Source: Actinomycetes bacterium (lineage in GTDB: Bacteria > Actinomycetota > Acidimicrobiia > Acidimicrobiales > UBA8190). Taken from it: a stretch of 7,979 nucleotides of DNA. The notes beneath the pieces were generated by a model that saw nothing but the letters and a program-made list of their open reading frames with translations, made no database searches and was not told where the DNA came from. Positions 1 to 4,803 of the stretch are shown one piece after another (position 1 is the first letter of the stretch; every line of letters begins with the position of its first letter). Both the position numbers and the translations under genes were made by a program. The stretch spans positions 1-7,979 of the forward strand of contig JAJZYI010000151.1 in assembly GCA_021798135.1 (NCBI GenBank), written 5' to 3'.

Positions 1-114
1 GCCCGCGCGTCCCCTGGGGGGATCGGTGGCCCCGGCAGCGTCGCCGCCCGGACCGGAGCACCTGCGGCCCCGGGAGCACCACCGCCCGGACCGGAGGGAA
101 CGGTCGCCGTCGGG
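1..114. other. Gene-less tail downstream of the acyl-CoA dehydrogenase, with a 15-bp direct repeat
   Basis: This stretch follows the dehydrogenase stop codon on the minus strand. I see no convincing gene. It contains an exact direct repeat, ccgcccggaccggag, at 44-58 and 82-96, 38 bp apart. Read on the minus strand, one frame is open and would give a Gly/Pro/Ala-rich peptide. That could be the edge of a low-complexity coding region running out of the window, but no ATG and no Shine-Dalgarno site supports a start here. No clear terminator hairpin with a U-tract is visible. Confidence 0.4.
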
Positions 115-1332
115 CTACTGGATGCGGATGCCGCTGATGGCCCGGGCGATGACCAGGCGCTGGATCTCGGACGTGCCCTCGAAGATCGTGAAGATCTTGG
201 AATCGCGGTGCCACCGCTCCACCGGGTGCTCCCGGATGTAGCCGTAACCGCCCATGATCTGGATCGCCTCCTCGGTGACGGCCACTGCCGTCTCCCCGGC
301 GAACAGCTTCGACATCGAGCCCTCGCCGGACTCGAAGCGCTTGCCGTTGCGGCCCATCCACGCGGCGCGCCACACGAGCAGGCGGCTGGCGTCGATCCGG
401 GTCTTCATGTCGGCGAGCTTGAAGGCGATCGCCTGGTTCTCGATGATGGCCCGGCCGAACGCCTTGCGCTCCTTGGCGTAGTCGAGGGCGTACTCGTAGG
501 CGGCGCGGGCGATGCCGAGCGCCTGGGCGCCCACGGCCGGGCGCGACGCCTCGAAGGTGGCCATGGCGGCCTGCGAGGTCGACCGCTTGCCCTCGCGAGC
601 CCGGGCCAGCTTCTCGTCGAGCTTCTCCTTGCCGCCGAGGAGGCAGCTGCCCGGCACCCGGCAGTCGTCGAGGACGACCTCGGCGGTGTGCGAGGCCCGG
701 ATGCCCATCTTCTCGAACTTCTGGCCCTGGCTGATGCCCGGCGTGCCCGGCGGGACGATGAAGCTCGCCTGGCCCCGCGAGCCGAGCTCGGGGTCGACGC
801 TGGCCACCACCACGTGGACGTCGGCGATGCCGCCGTTGGTGATCCAGGTCTTGGTGCCGTTCAGGACCCACTCGTCCTTGGCCTCGTCGTAGACGGCGCG
901 GGTGCGCAGCGAGCTCACGTCGGAACCGGCGTCGGGCTCCGACACGCAGAAGGCGGCCAGCTGGACCTTGTCGGGGGTGCCGAAGCACTGCGGGCCCCAC
1001 TCGAAGAGCTGCTCGGGGGTGCCGTTGGCGGCGATGCCGGCGAGGCCGAGCGTGCTGCCCAGGATGGCCAGGCCGATGCCGGCGTCACCCCAGGCCAGCT
1101 CCTCGCAGGCGATCGGCATGGTCAGGCCGCCCTCGTCCAGGTACGCCTGGCTGATGAAGTCGAAGGAGTACAGCCCGATCTTGGAGGCCTCCTCCACGAT
1201 CGGCCACGGGAACTCCTCGCGCTCGTCCCACTCGTGAGCGGCGGGGCGGATGGTCTGCTCCGCGAAGTCGTGTACCCACTTCTGGATCTGGAGCTGGTCC
1301 TCGGAGAGCTCCAGCGAGAACGGCTGCGACAT
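115..1332 (-). CDS. Acyl-CoA dehydrogenase family protein (405 aa)
   Basis: FAD-dependent, probably cytosolic enzyme that should introduce the alpha-beta double bond into an acyl-CoA, passing electrons to an electron-transfer flavoprotein. Both family signatures are present: CVSEPDAGSD at residues 129-138 and the QIMGGYGYIREHP block from about 358. WITNGG (163-168) and ERKAFGR (288-294) are further conserved blocks. The expected catalytic base is Glu385 in IFEGTSEIQR, the position of the general base in medium/short-chain enzymes. Length is normal (about 380-410). A charged segment of about 20 residues after LLGG (about 232-252) precedes AMATFEASRP; I take it as a subfamily trait. The start is MSQPF at 1332 because GGGGAGG lies 8 nt upstream; the frame stays open further upstream, but that part does not look like the family. 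Substrate chain length cannot be read from the sequence. It lies downstream of cysS on the same strand, separated by 399 bp, so it probably has its own promoter. Confidence 0.97.
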   Translation of the reverse strand: MSQPFSLELSEDQLQIQKWVHDFAEQTIRPAAHEWDEREEFPWPIVEEASKIGLYSFDFISQAYLDEGGLTMPIACEELAWGDAGIGLAILGSTLGLAGIAANGTPEQLFEWGPQCFGTPDKVQLAAFCVSEPDAGSDVSSLRTRAVYDEAKDEWVLNGTKTWITNGGIADVHVVVASVDPELGSRGQASFIVPPGTPGISQGQKFEKMGIRASHTAEVVLDDCRVPGSCLLGGKEKLDEKLARAREGKRSTSQAAMATFEASRPAVGAQALGIARAAYEYALDYAKERKAFGRAIIENQAIAFKLADMKTRIDASRLLVWRAAWMGRNGKRFESGEGSMSKLFAGETAVAVTEEAIQIMGGYGYIREHPVERWHRDSKIFTIFEGTSEIQRLVIARAISGIRIQ

Positions 1333-1340
1333 GATGTGAT

Positions 1341-1347
1341 CCTCCCC
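1341..1347 (-). promoter_or_regulatory. Ribosome binding site of the acyl-CoA dehydrogenase
   Basis: On the minus strand GGGGAGG ends 8 nt before the ATG at 1332. This decides the start over the longer open frame. It also contrasts with cysS and the small Cys-rich ORF, which have no Shine-Dalgarno sequence. Confidence 0.75.
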
Positions 1348-1398
1348 GCCCCTCCCACGGGGCGCCGCGTCCGGGCCTGGCGGTCCCGGCGACGTCTG

Positions 1399-1417
1399 GT
1401 TACTCCACGGTAACATA
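1399..1417 (-). promoter_or_regulatory. Putative promoter -10 box overlapped by a GTTAC-n6-GTAAC palindrome
   Basis: On the plus strand, GTTAC at 1399-1403 and GTAAC at 1410-1414 form a perfect 5-bp inverted repeat with a 6-bp centre. On the minus strand TATGTT (1417 to 1412) is a candidate -10 box that the palindrome overlaps. Transcription from there would give a leader of about 70 nt with the Shine-Dalgarno site at 1341-1347. I find no good -35. A related half-site, GAGTAACC, occurs at 1505-1512. Actinobacterial beta-oxidation genes are often controlled by TetR-family repressors that bind palindromes over the promoter. The position fits such an operator, but which regulator would bind is unknown. 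Confidence 0.4.
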
Positions 1418-1731
1418 CTCCCCGCGTCGTTGACCAGTGAGTCGGGTACCGCTTTGCGTGGTCGTTGTGCGCGCAAGGGTGTTCTCAGCCCGTGCCTGGC
1501 TGGCGAGTAACCTCACGGTTCGCACGTGTTCGACAGCAAGACGTAGTGGGAGCGCCGATCAGCGGAGCCGCCACGGGGCGCGATCCCGGGAGGGCGCTGC
1601 TGCGGGGCTGGCGGTGGCGCACCGCTGCAGGTTCGAACCCGGGACGGCGAACCGGCGGAGGGCTCGGTGGTCCTCGCCGTCGAGGTGCACCTGCGCCCGG
1701 GGCGGCCCCGTGGCGCACCCCGTACCGGCGC
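1418..1731. other. Intergenic region between acyl-CoA dehydrogenase and cysS, rich in short inverted repeats
   Basis: This is the rest of the 399-bp gene-less gap between the two genes. It contains AACC-TCAC-GGTT (1509-1520), a 6-bp stem GCGGTG/CACCGC with a GCG loop (1611-1625), the 10-bp palindrome ggttcgaacc (1630-1639), a 5-bp stem CCTCG/CGAGG with a 4-nt loop (1672-1685), and the stronger hairpin at 1692-1717. Open frames cross it, but their predicted peptides are Arg/Pro/Ser-rich with poor codon-position bias and look non-coding. I could not fold a tRNA out of the TTCGAAC-containing part. Confidence 0.5.
1692..1717 (-). terminator. Probable terminator hairpin behind cysS
   Basis: Beginning 15 nt after the cysS stop, GCGCC (1693-1697) pairs with GGCGC (1712-1716), and CGGGG (1698-1702) pairs with CCCCG (1706-1710). 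There is a 3-nt loop, a single bulged T at 1711 and an extra T-A closing pair. No U-tract follows on the minus strand, which is common for high-GC actinobacterial hairpins. A second small hairpin (1672-1685) follows it. Confidence 0.45.
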
Positions 1732-3408
1732 CTACCTCCGGCGGATCGCCGTCCCCGACGGGCCGTCCTCCACGATCCAGCCCCGGGCGGTGAGCTCCTC
1801 GCGCACGGCGTCGGCCCGGACCCAGTCCTTGGCCGCCCTCGCCGCGTCCCGCTCGGCGACGAGCGCCTCGGTCTCGGCGTCGGCCTCGCCGGCAGCGGCC
1901 CGCAGCTCGAGCCCGAGGGCCCCGGCCAGCGCGGCGACGGTGACGGCGGCCTGCCCGGCACCCGCCTGCTGCCCTGCGTCGGCCGCCGCGTTGGCCCGGC
2001 GCACCAGCTCGAAGATCCCGGCCAGCGCCCCGCCGGTGTCCAGGTCGTCGTCCATCGCCGCTCGGAACGCCGCCACCGCGTCGGCGTCCGCCCCGGCCGC
2101 CAGCGCCCGGTCGGCGGTCGTTGCCGCTGCGCCTGCCGCCACGGCGTCGGGGAGCCGCCGGGCGATGCCGTCCAGGCGGGCCAGGGCCTCCTCGGCGTCG
2201 GCCACGGTGGCCAGGTTCACCTCGATGGGCTTGCGGTAGTGCGACCGCAGCACCAGCAGCCGGTACGCCCGCCCGTCGGCCCGGGCCAGCAGGTCGGTGA
2301 GCGAGGTGAAGTTGCCCAGGGACTTGGACATCTTCTCGCCCTCGACCTCCACGAAGCCGTTGTGGGCCCAGTGCCGCGCGAAGGGCCGGCCGAGCGCCAC
2401 CGCCTGGGCCCGCTCGTTCTCGTGGTGGGGGAACCGCAGGTCCTGGCCCCCGCCGTGCAGGTCGAAGCCGTCGCCGAGCAGCCCCAGCGACATCACGACG
2501 CACTCGGTGTGCCAGCCCGGCCGCCCCGGCCCCCACGGCGACGGCCACCACAGCTCGCCGGCACCGGGCCCGGTCCGGGCCGCCGCCCCCTCCCCCACGG
2601 CGCCTGCTGCACCTGCTCCGGTACCGCGCGTGCCGGGCAGGGCCGCGGCTCCGGCTGCGGCAGCGGCTGCGGCACCGGGCCCGGCGCCGGCGACGCCGAC
2701 CTTCTTCCACAGGGCGAAGTCGAGCGGCGAGCGCTTGGCCTCGGACGCCTCCACGCGGGCCCCGGCACGCAGCGAGTCGAGCGGCTGCAGGGCGAGCAGG
2801 CCGTACCCCGGCACCCGCTCCACGTCGAGGTAGACGCCGTCGTCGGTCTCGTACGCCAGGCCCCGGCCGGCCAGCTCGCCGATGAACGCCACCATCTGCT
2901 CCACCCAGGCGGTGGCGTGCGGCGTCTCGTCCGGGCGGGCCACGCCGAGCGCGTCCATGGCGTCCCACCACACCGCCTCGAACTCGGCGGCCACCTCGGT
3001 CGGTCGGCGCCCTTCGCGCTCGGCCCGCTCCAGGATCTTGTCGTCGACGTCGGTGATGTTGGAGACGTAGCGGACCTGCACGCCGCAGAACTGCAGGTAG
3101 CGCCGCAGCACGTCGAACACCAGCGAGAACCGGCCGTGCCCCAGGTGGGGCACGTCGTAGACCGTCGGGCCGCAGACGTACATGCCGACCCGACCCGGGT
3201 CGCGCACCACCAGGGGGTGGACGGTGCCCGTCGCCGTGTCGAACAGCCGCAGGCCGCAGGCCGGGACCGCCGCGGCAGGCTCGGTCCCGGTGGGCTCGGT
3301 CCCGGTGGGCTCGGTCCCGGTGGGCTCGGTCCCGGTGGGCTCGGTCCCGGTGGGCTCGGTCCCGGTGGGCTCGGTCCCGTCGGGCTCGGTTCCGGTGGCG
3401 CTGGTCAC
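1732..3408 (-). CDS. cysS: Cysteine--tRNA ligase with N-terminal TGTEP repeats and an internal Ala/Gly-rich insertion (558 aa)
   Basis: Cytosolic class I synthetase that charges tRNA-Cys with cysteine. The catalytic core has VGMYVCGPTVYD with zinc-ligand Cys79, the HIGH-type motif HLGH at 88-91, WHTEC with Cys303, HGGGQDL at 318-324, PHHENE with His328 and Glu332, and KMSKS at 359-363. The C-terminal tRNA-recognition region, ending ERDAARAAKDWVRADAVR and then RRR, is complete. The KMSKS and full C-terminus separate it from the related shorter mycothiol ligase MshC. Usual length is about 460-480. The excess comes from eight TGTEP-type pentapeptides (residues 5-44) and an Ala/Gly-rich stretch (about 239-284) before the WPSPWGPGRPGWH block. 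I chose GTG at 3408: no ATG, GTG or TTG lies between the repeat and the first core strand LRLFDT, so initiation must be upstream of the repeat. A leaderless-type -10 box, TACCGT, also sits 6 nt before this GTG. Upstream in-frame TTG starts cannot be excluded. Confidence 0.96.
   Translation of the reverse strand: MTSATGTEPDGTEPTGTEPTGTEPTGTEPTGTEPTGTEPTGTEPAAAVPACGLRLFDTATGTVHPLVVRDPGRVGMYVCGPTVYDVPHLGHGRFSLVFDVLRRYLQFCGVQVRYVSNITDVDDKILERAEREGRRPTEVAAEFEAVWWDAMDALGVARPDETPHATAWVEQMVAFIGELAGRGLAYETDDGVYLDVERVPGYGLLALQPLDSLRAGARVEASEAKRSPLDFALWKKVGVAGAGPGAAAAAAAGAAALPGTRGTGAGAAGAVGEGAAARTGPGAGELWWPSPWGPGRPGWHTECVVMSLGLLGDGFDLHGGGQDLRFPHHENERAQAVALGRPFARHWAHNGFVEVEGEKMSKSLGNFTSLTDLLARADGRAYRLLVLRSHYRKPIEVNLATVADAEEALARLDGIARRLPDAVAAGAAATTADRALAAGADADAVAAFRAAMDDDLDTGGALAGIFELVRRANAAADAGQQAGAGQAAVTVAALAGALGLELRAAAGEADAETEALVAERDAARAAKDWVRADAVREELTARGWIVEDGPSGTAIRRR
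2557..2695 (-). repeat. Low-complexity Ala/Gly/Pro-coding insertion inside cysS
   Basis: This DNA encodes about 46 residues of Ala, Gly, Pro and Thr between DFALWKKV and ELWWPSPWGPGRPGWH. In ordinary CysRS these two blocks are separated by only about 10 residues, typically a short Lys/Pro/Glu-containing loop. The DNA consists of degenerate GCN and GGN triplets, so slippage-type expansion is likely. It falls just before zinc ligand Cys303, in a surface connection, so the fold could tolerate it. Confidence 0.75.
3278..3397 (-). repeat. 15-bp minisatellite, eight copies, coding for TGTEP at the CysRS N-terminus
   Basis: The plus-strand unit is ggctcggtcccggtg. Units 1-6 (3278-3367) are identical; unit 7 (3368-3382) has changes near its end, and unit 8 (3383-3397) differs by one base. 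On the coding strand the eight units read TGTEP, DGTEP and then six TGTEP. The unit is five codons, so gain or loss of copies keeps the frame. The variant copies lie at the coding 5' end and the identical ones on the core side, which suggests recent expansion from the core-proximal end. Confidence 0.95.
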
Positions 3409-3420
3409 CCCGACACGGTA
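3409..3420 (-). promoter_or_regulatory. Leaderless-type promoter element of cysS (TACCGT box)
   Basis: On the minus strand TACCGT (3420 to 3415) fits the actinobacterial -10 pattern TAnnnT. It is followed by GTCGGG and then directly by the GTG start. A 6-nt gap puts the transcription start on the start codon, so the mRNA would lack a leader. No Shine-Dalgarno sequence is present and no -35 is recognisable. The same 12 nt, TACCGTGTCGGG, precede the small Cys-rich ORF. Confidence 0.5.
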
Positions 3421-3593
3421 ATCCGGAGGCTCGGGCCGCCCGGCGAGCGAAGGACCTCTGACCTCGCCCCCGCCGGCGCCATCGGGACGACGAGCCGGCC
3501 CAGCCTGCCAGCGACGGCGACGACCCGGCCAGGCGGCGCAGCCCGCGGCGACGCGCCGCGACCGGCATCTGCCCCGGTGGCACGCCGCCCCGC

Positions 3594-4574
3594 GTGCCGG
3601 TGCGAGCGCGAACCGGCCGTGCAATACTTGCTGCAGGTAACGACATAGCGGCTACGGAACCGACTGACAGCGAAGACCATCGCCTGCTCAGCTCCTATCG
3701 CAGGTGCGAGCTGCGGGTCACGGGGGCGTGGCCGGCGTTCCTCGACCGTCGCGCCGAGCGCCTCCGCCAGGGCCTGTTCGGGACGCCGGCGGAGAAGGTC
3801 GCCGAGAACATCCTGGAAGACCTCTTCACCACGGTGCTCGACTGGCCCCGGGGCGACGTGAACCTGCAGATCGGGCGGGCCGACATCGTGCTGTCGCGCC
3901 TCGGTGTCAAGCAGCTCGTCGTGGAGGTGAAGCGCCCCGGTGCCCTCGCCTGGCACCGCCGGGCCATCGAAGCCGCGCTTGCCCAAGCTCGTGGCTACGC
4001 CGACGCGCAGAAGGTCGCCACCGTGGCCGTCAGCGACGGCCGCATGCTCTACGCCGCGGACATCGTCAACGGCGGCCTGCGGGACCGGCTGTTCGCCGAC
4101 ATCGGCGCGGGCGGGCCACCGCTCGACCTGTGGTGGCTGTCGGTCCATGGCATCTACCGCCAGCGCCCCGACCCGGCCGCAGCCCTGCCAGTCGGCCAGG
4201 ACCGCCGACGCCCACGTCGGTGCCCACCGGGCGCTCGACCAGCTCGGCCGGCTGGCCGAGGTGGGATGCTGCCGGTCTGCCAGCACCGGCGATGCGGCGC
4301 ACGGGCCGGCGCCAACGCAGCCTGCCGCACCGTGACGTCTCCGCCACGGCCGCCTGCCCCACCGGCACCGGTGACCCGTCACGGCACCGGCCACCCGCGA
4401 CTGGTGCTCGGCCATCTGGGGGATCCGGTCCCGGCGGCGTTCCGGGATCGGGCGCCTCGAAGCACCGGGAGTGCCGGCAGCGGCCCATGCCGGCGAACCG
4501 GGCGCCGGGCAGCCCGCCGCGACACCGGCGCCATGTCCCGGCGGATACCGTGTCGGGTATGTGCAGACCCGTGA
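3594..4574 (+). CDS. Orphan HsdR-N-like PD-(D/E)XK nuclease domain protein, probably frameshifted in its 3' part
   Basis: Residues about 28-190 (counted from GTG 3594) look like the N-terminal nuclease domain of type I restriction HsdR subunits. Asp97 lies in RADIVL, the E-x-K motif is Glu111/Lys113 in VVEVKRPG, and a Q-x3-Y motif follows at Gln131/Tyr135. The domain ends near WWLSVHGIYRQ. There is no helicase/ATPase part, and no hsdM or hsdS nearby, so it would be a stand-alone nuclease; its biological role is unknown. After about 4165 this frame becomes Arg/Pro-rich with A or T at many third positions, while the +1 frame becomes coding-like until a stop at 4333-4335. The ancestral product was probably about 246 aa. 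The start is uncertain: GTG at 3594 or 3600 are the only standard codons, without a Shine-Dalgarno site, and the natural start position before AATEPTDSEDHR is an ATA (3645-3647). It diverges from cysS over 185 bp. The first domain is clear; function is not. Confidence 0.6.
   Translation: MPVRARTGRAILAAGNDIAATEPTDSEDHRLLSSYRRCELRVTGAWPAFLDRRAERLRQGLFGTPAEKVAENILEDLFTTVLDWPRGDVNLQIGRADIVLSRLGVKQLVVEVKRPGALAWHRRAIEAALAQARGYADAQKVATVAVSDGRMLYAADIVNGGLRDRLFADIGAGGPPLDLWWLSVHGIYRQRPDPAAALPVGQDRRRPRRCPPGARPARPAGRGGMLPVCQHRRCGARAGANAACRTVTSPPRPPAPPAPVTRHGTGHPRLVLGHLGDPVPAAFRDRAPRSTGSAGSGPCRRTGRRAARRDTGAMSRRIPCRVCADP
4166..4335 (+). pseudogene. Displaced 3' end of the nuclease gene in the +1 frame
   Basis: In the frame starting at positions 1 modulo 3, the sequence from about 4166 has G or C in nearly every third position. 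It reads TADAHVGAHRALDQLGRLAEV from 4201, a helix-like segment, and ends with a TGA at 4333-4335. The upstream nuclease frame loses codon bias over the same stretch. One extra base, or two missing, between about 4166 and 4201 would join the two into one gene. This is either real decay or a sequence error. Confidence 0.5.
4336..4545 (+). other. Spacer between the likely nuclease end and the small Cys-rich ORF
   Basis: If the nuclease truly ended at 4335, this stretch would not be coding. Its reading frames are Arg/Pro/Gly-rich and no family is recognisable. It contains an inverted repeat GTGAC-cc-GTCAC at 4371-4382. A minus-strand segment around 4385-4450 has fairly good codon bias but no supported start or recognisable product. 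Confidence 0.35.
4546..4558 (+). promoter_or_regulatory. Leaderless-type promoter element of the small Cys-rich gene (TACCGT box)
   Basis: TACCGT (4546-4551) is followed by GTCGGGT and then directly by ATG at 4559. The pattern TAnnnT plus 6-7 nt fits a leaderless transcript. There is no proper Shine-Dalgarno site. The 12-nt core equals the one before cysS, there with one more T before the box and one fewer after it. Confidence 0.5.
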
Positions 4575-4738
4575 CGTGCCGCAAGTGCAACCGCCCGGAC
4601 TGGCGAGGCTGCGGTCTCCATGTCGAGCAGGTGTTGGGGCACGTGCCGGAGGCCGACCGCTGCCAGTGCCGCAACCAGCCGGCCGGCAGCGGGGACCGGC
4701 GCGGCGGGCACGGCCTGCTCGGCTGGCTGCGCCGCTGA
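4559..4738 (+). CDS. Small Cys-rich, probably metal-binding protein of unknown function (59 aa)
   Basis: The product begins MCRPVTCRKCNRPDWRGCG and ends in GLLGWLRR. Cysteines at 2, 7, 10, 18, 35 and 37 with His21 give CxxC, CG-x-H and CxC groups, suggesting one bound zinc. The type, MCRPVTC...W.GCG.H...V...P...RC, resembles small unannotated proteins I associate with actinobacterial genomes; no function is known to me. Codon bias in this frame is good, in contrast to the DNA just upstream. The start is fixed by the family-like MCRP beginning and the -10 box 7 nt before it. Its first 16 bases overlap the end of the open nuclease frame, but that part of the nuclease frame is probably not real coding sequence. 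It converges on the hydrolase gene. Confidence 0.75.
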   Translation: MCRPVTCRKCNRPDWRGCGLHVEQVLGHVPEADRCQCRNQPAGSGDRRGGHGLLGWLRR

Positions 4739-4784
4739 CGGCCGGCCTCGACGCGCCATGGAACCCGACGGCAGTTGGCACGGA

Positions 4785-4800
4785 CCCGGGGCCGCCCGGG
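4785..4800. terminator. Possible bidirectional terminator between convergent genes
   Basis: CCCGGG (4785-4790) and CCCGGG (4795-4800) can pair around the loop gccg. The hairpin lies in the 65-bp gap between the small Cys-rich gene (stop at 4738) and the hydrolase (stop 4806-4804 on the minus strand). It can serve either strand, but there is no U-tract. Confidence 0.35.
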
Positions 4801-4803
4801 GCG

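Noticed and set aside
208..1413. Long plus-strand open frame opposite the acyl-CoA dehydrogenase
   Set aside because: Its Leu/Gly/Arg/Ala-rich peptide is the antisense shadow of a high-GC gene; the minus strand carries all family signatures.
1552..1650. tRNA-like T-loop (GGTTCGAACC) suggesting a tRNA or tRNA-Sec gene downstream of cysS
   Set aside because: The T-stem has two mismatches of five on the plus strand and fails on the minus strand. The best acceptor stem pairs only five of seven, would span 99 nt, and no D-arm or anticodon stem-loop can be drawn. The 10-bp palindrome alone explains the resemblance.
3278..3397. CRISPR-like or dispersed repeat array
   Set aside because: The units are directly adjacent 15-mers without spacers and in frame with cysS, so they form a coding minisatellite.
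1732..3408. MshC (mycothiol-pathway cysteine ligase) instead of CysRS
   Set aside because: KMSKS is canonical and the C-terminal tRNA-recognition domain is present, whereas MshC is shorter and lacks that C-terminal part.
1465..3648. Long plus-strand open frame opposite cysS
   Set aside because: It mirrors a strongly supported minus-strand gene; the GGLGP repeats are the cysS minisatellite read in antisense. Its composition is Gly/Arg/Pro-rich and it matches no family.
3594..4738. A new two-gene defence system made of the nuclease and the small Cys-rich protein
   Set aside because: The nuclease looks damaged at both ends, the small ORF has its own promoter-like element, and nothing in the sequence links the two functionally.
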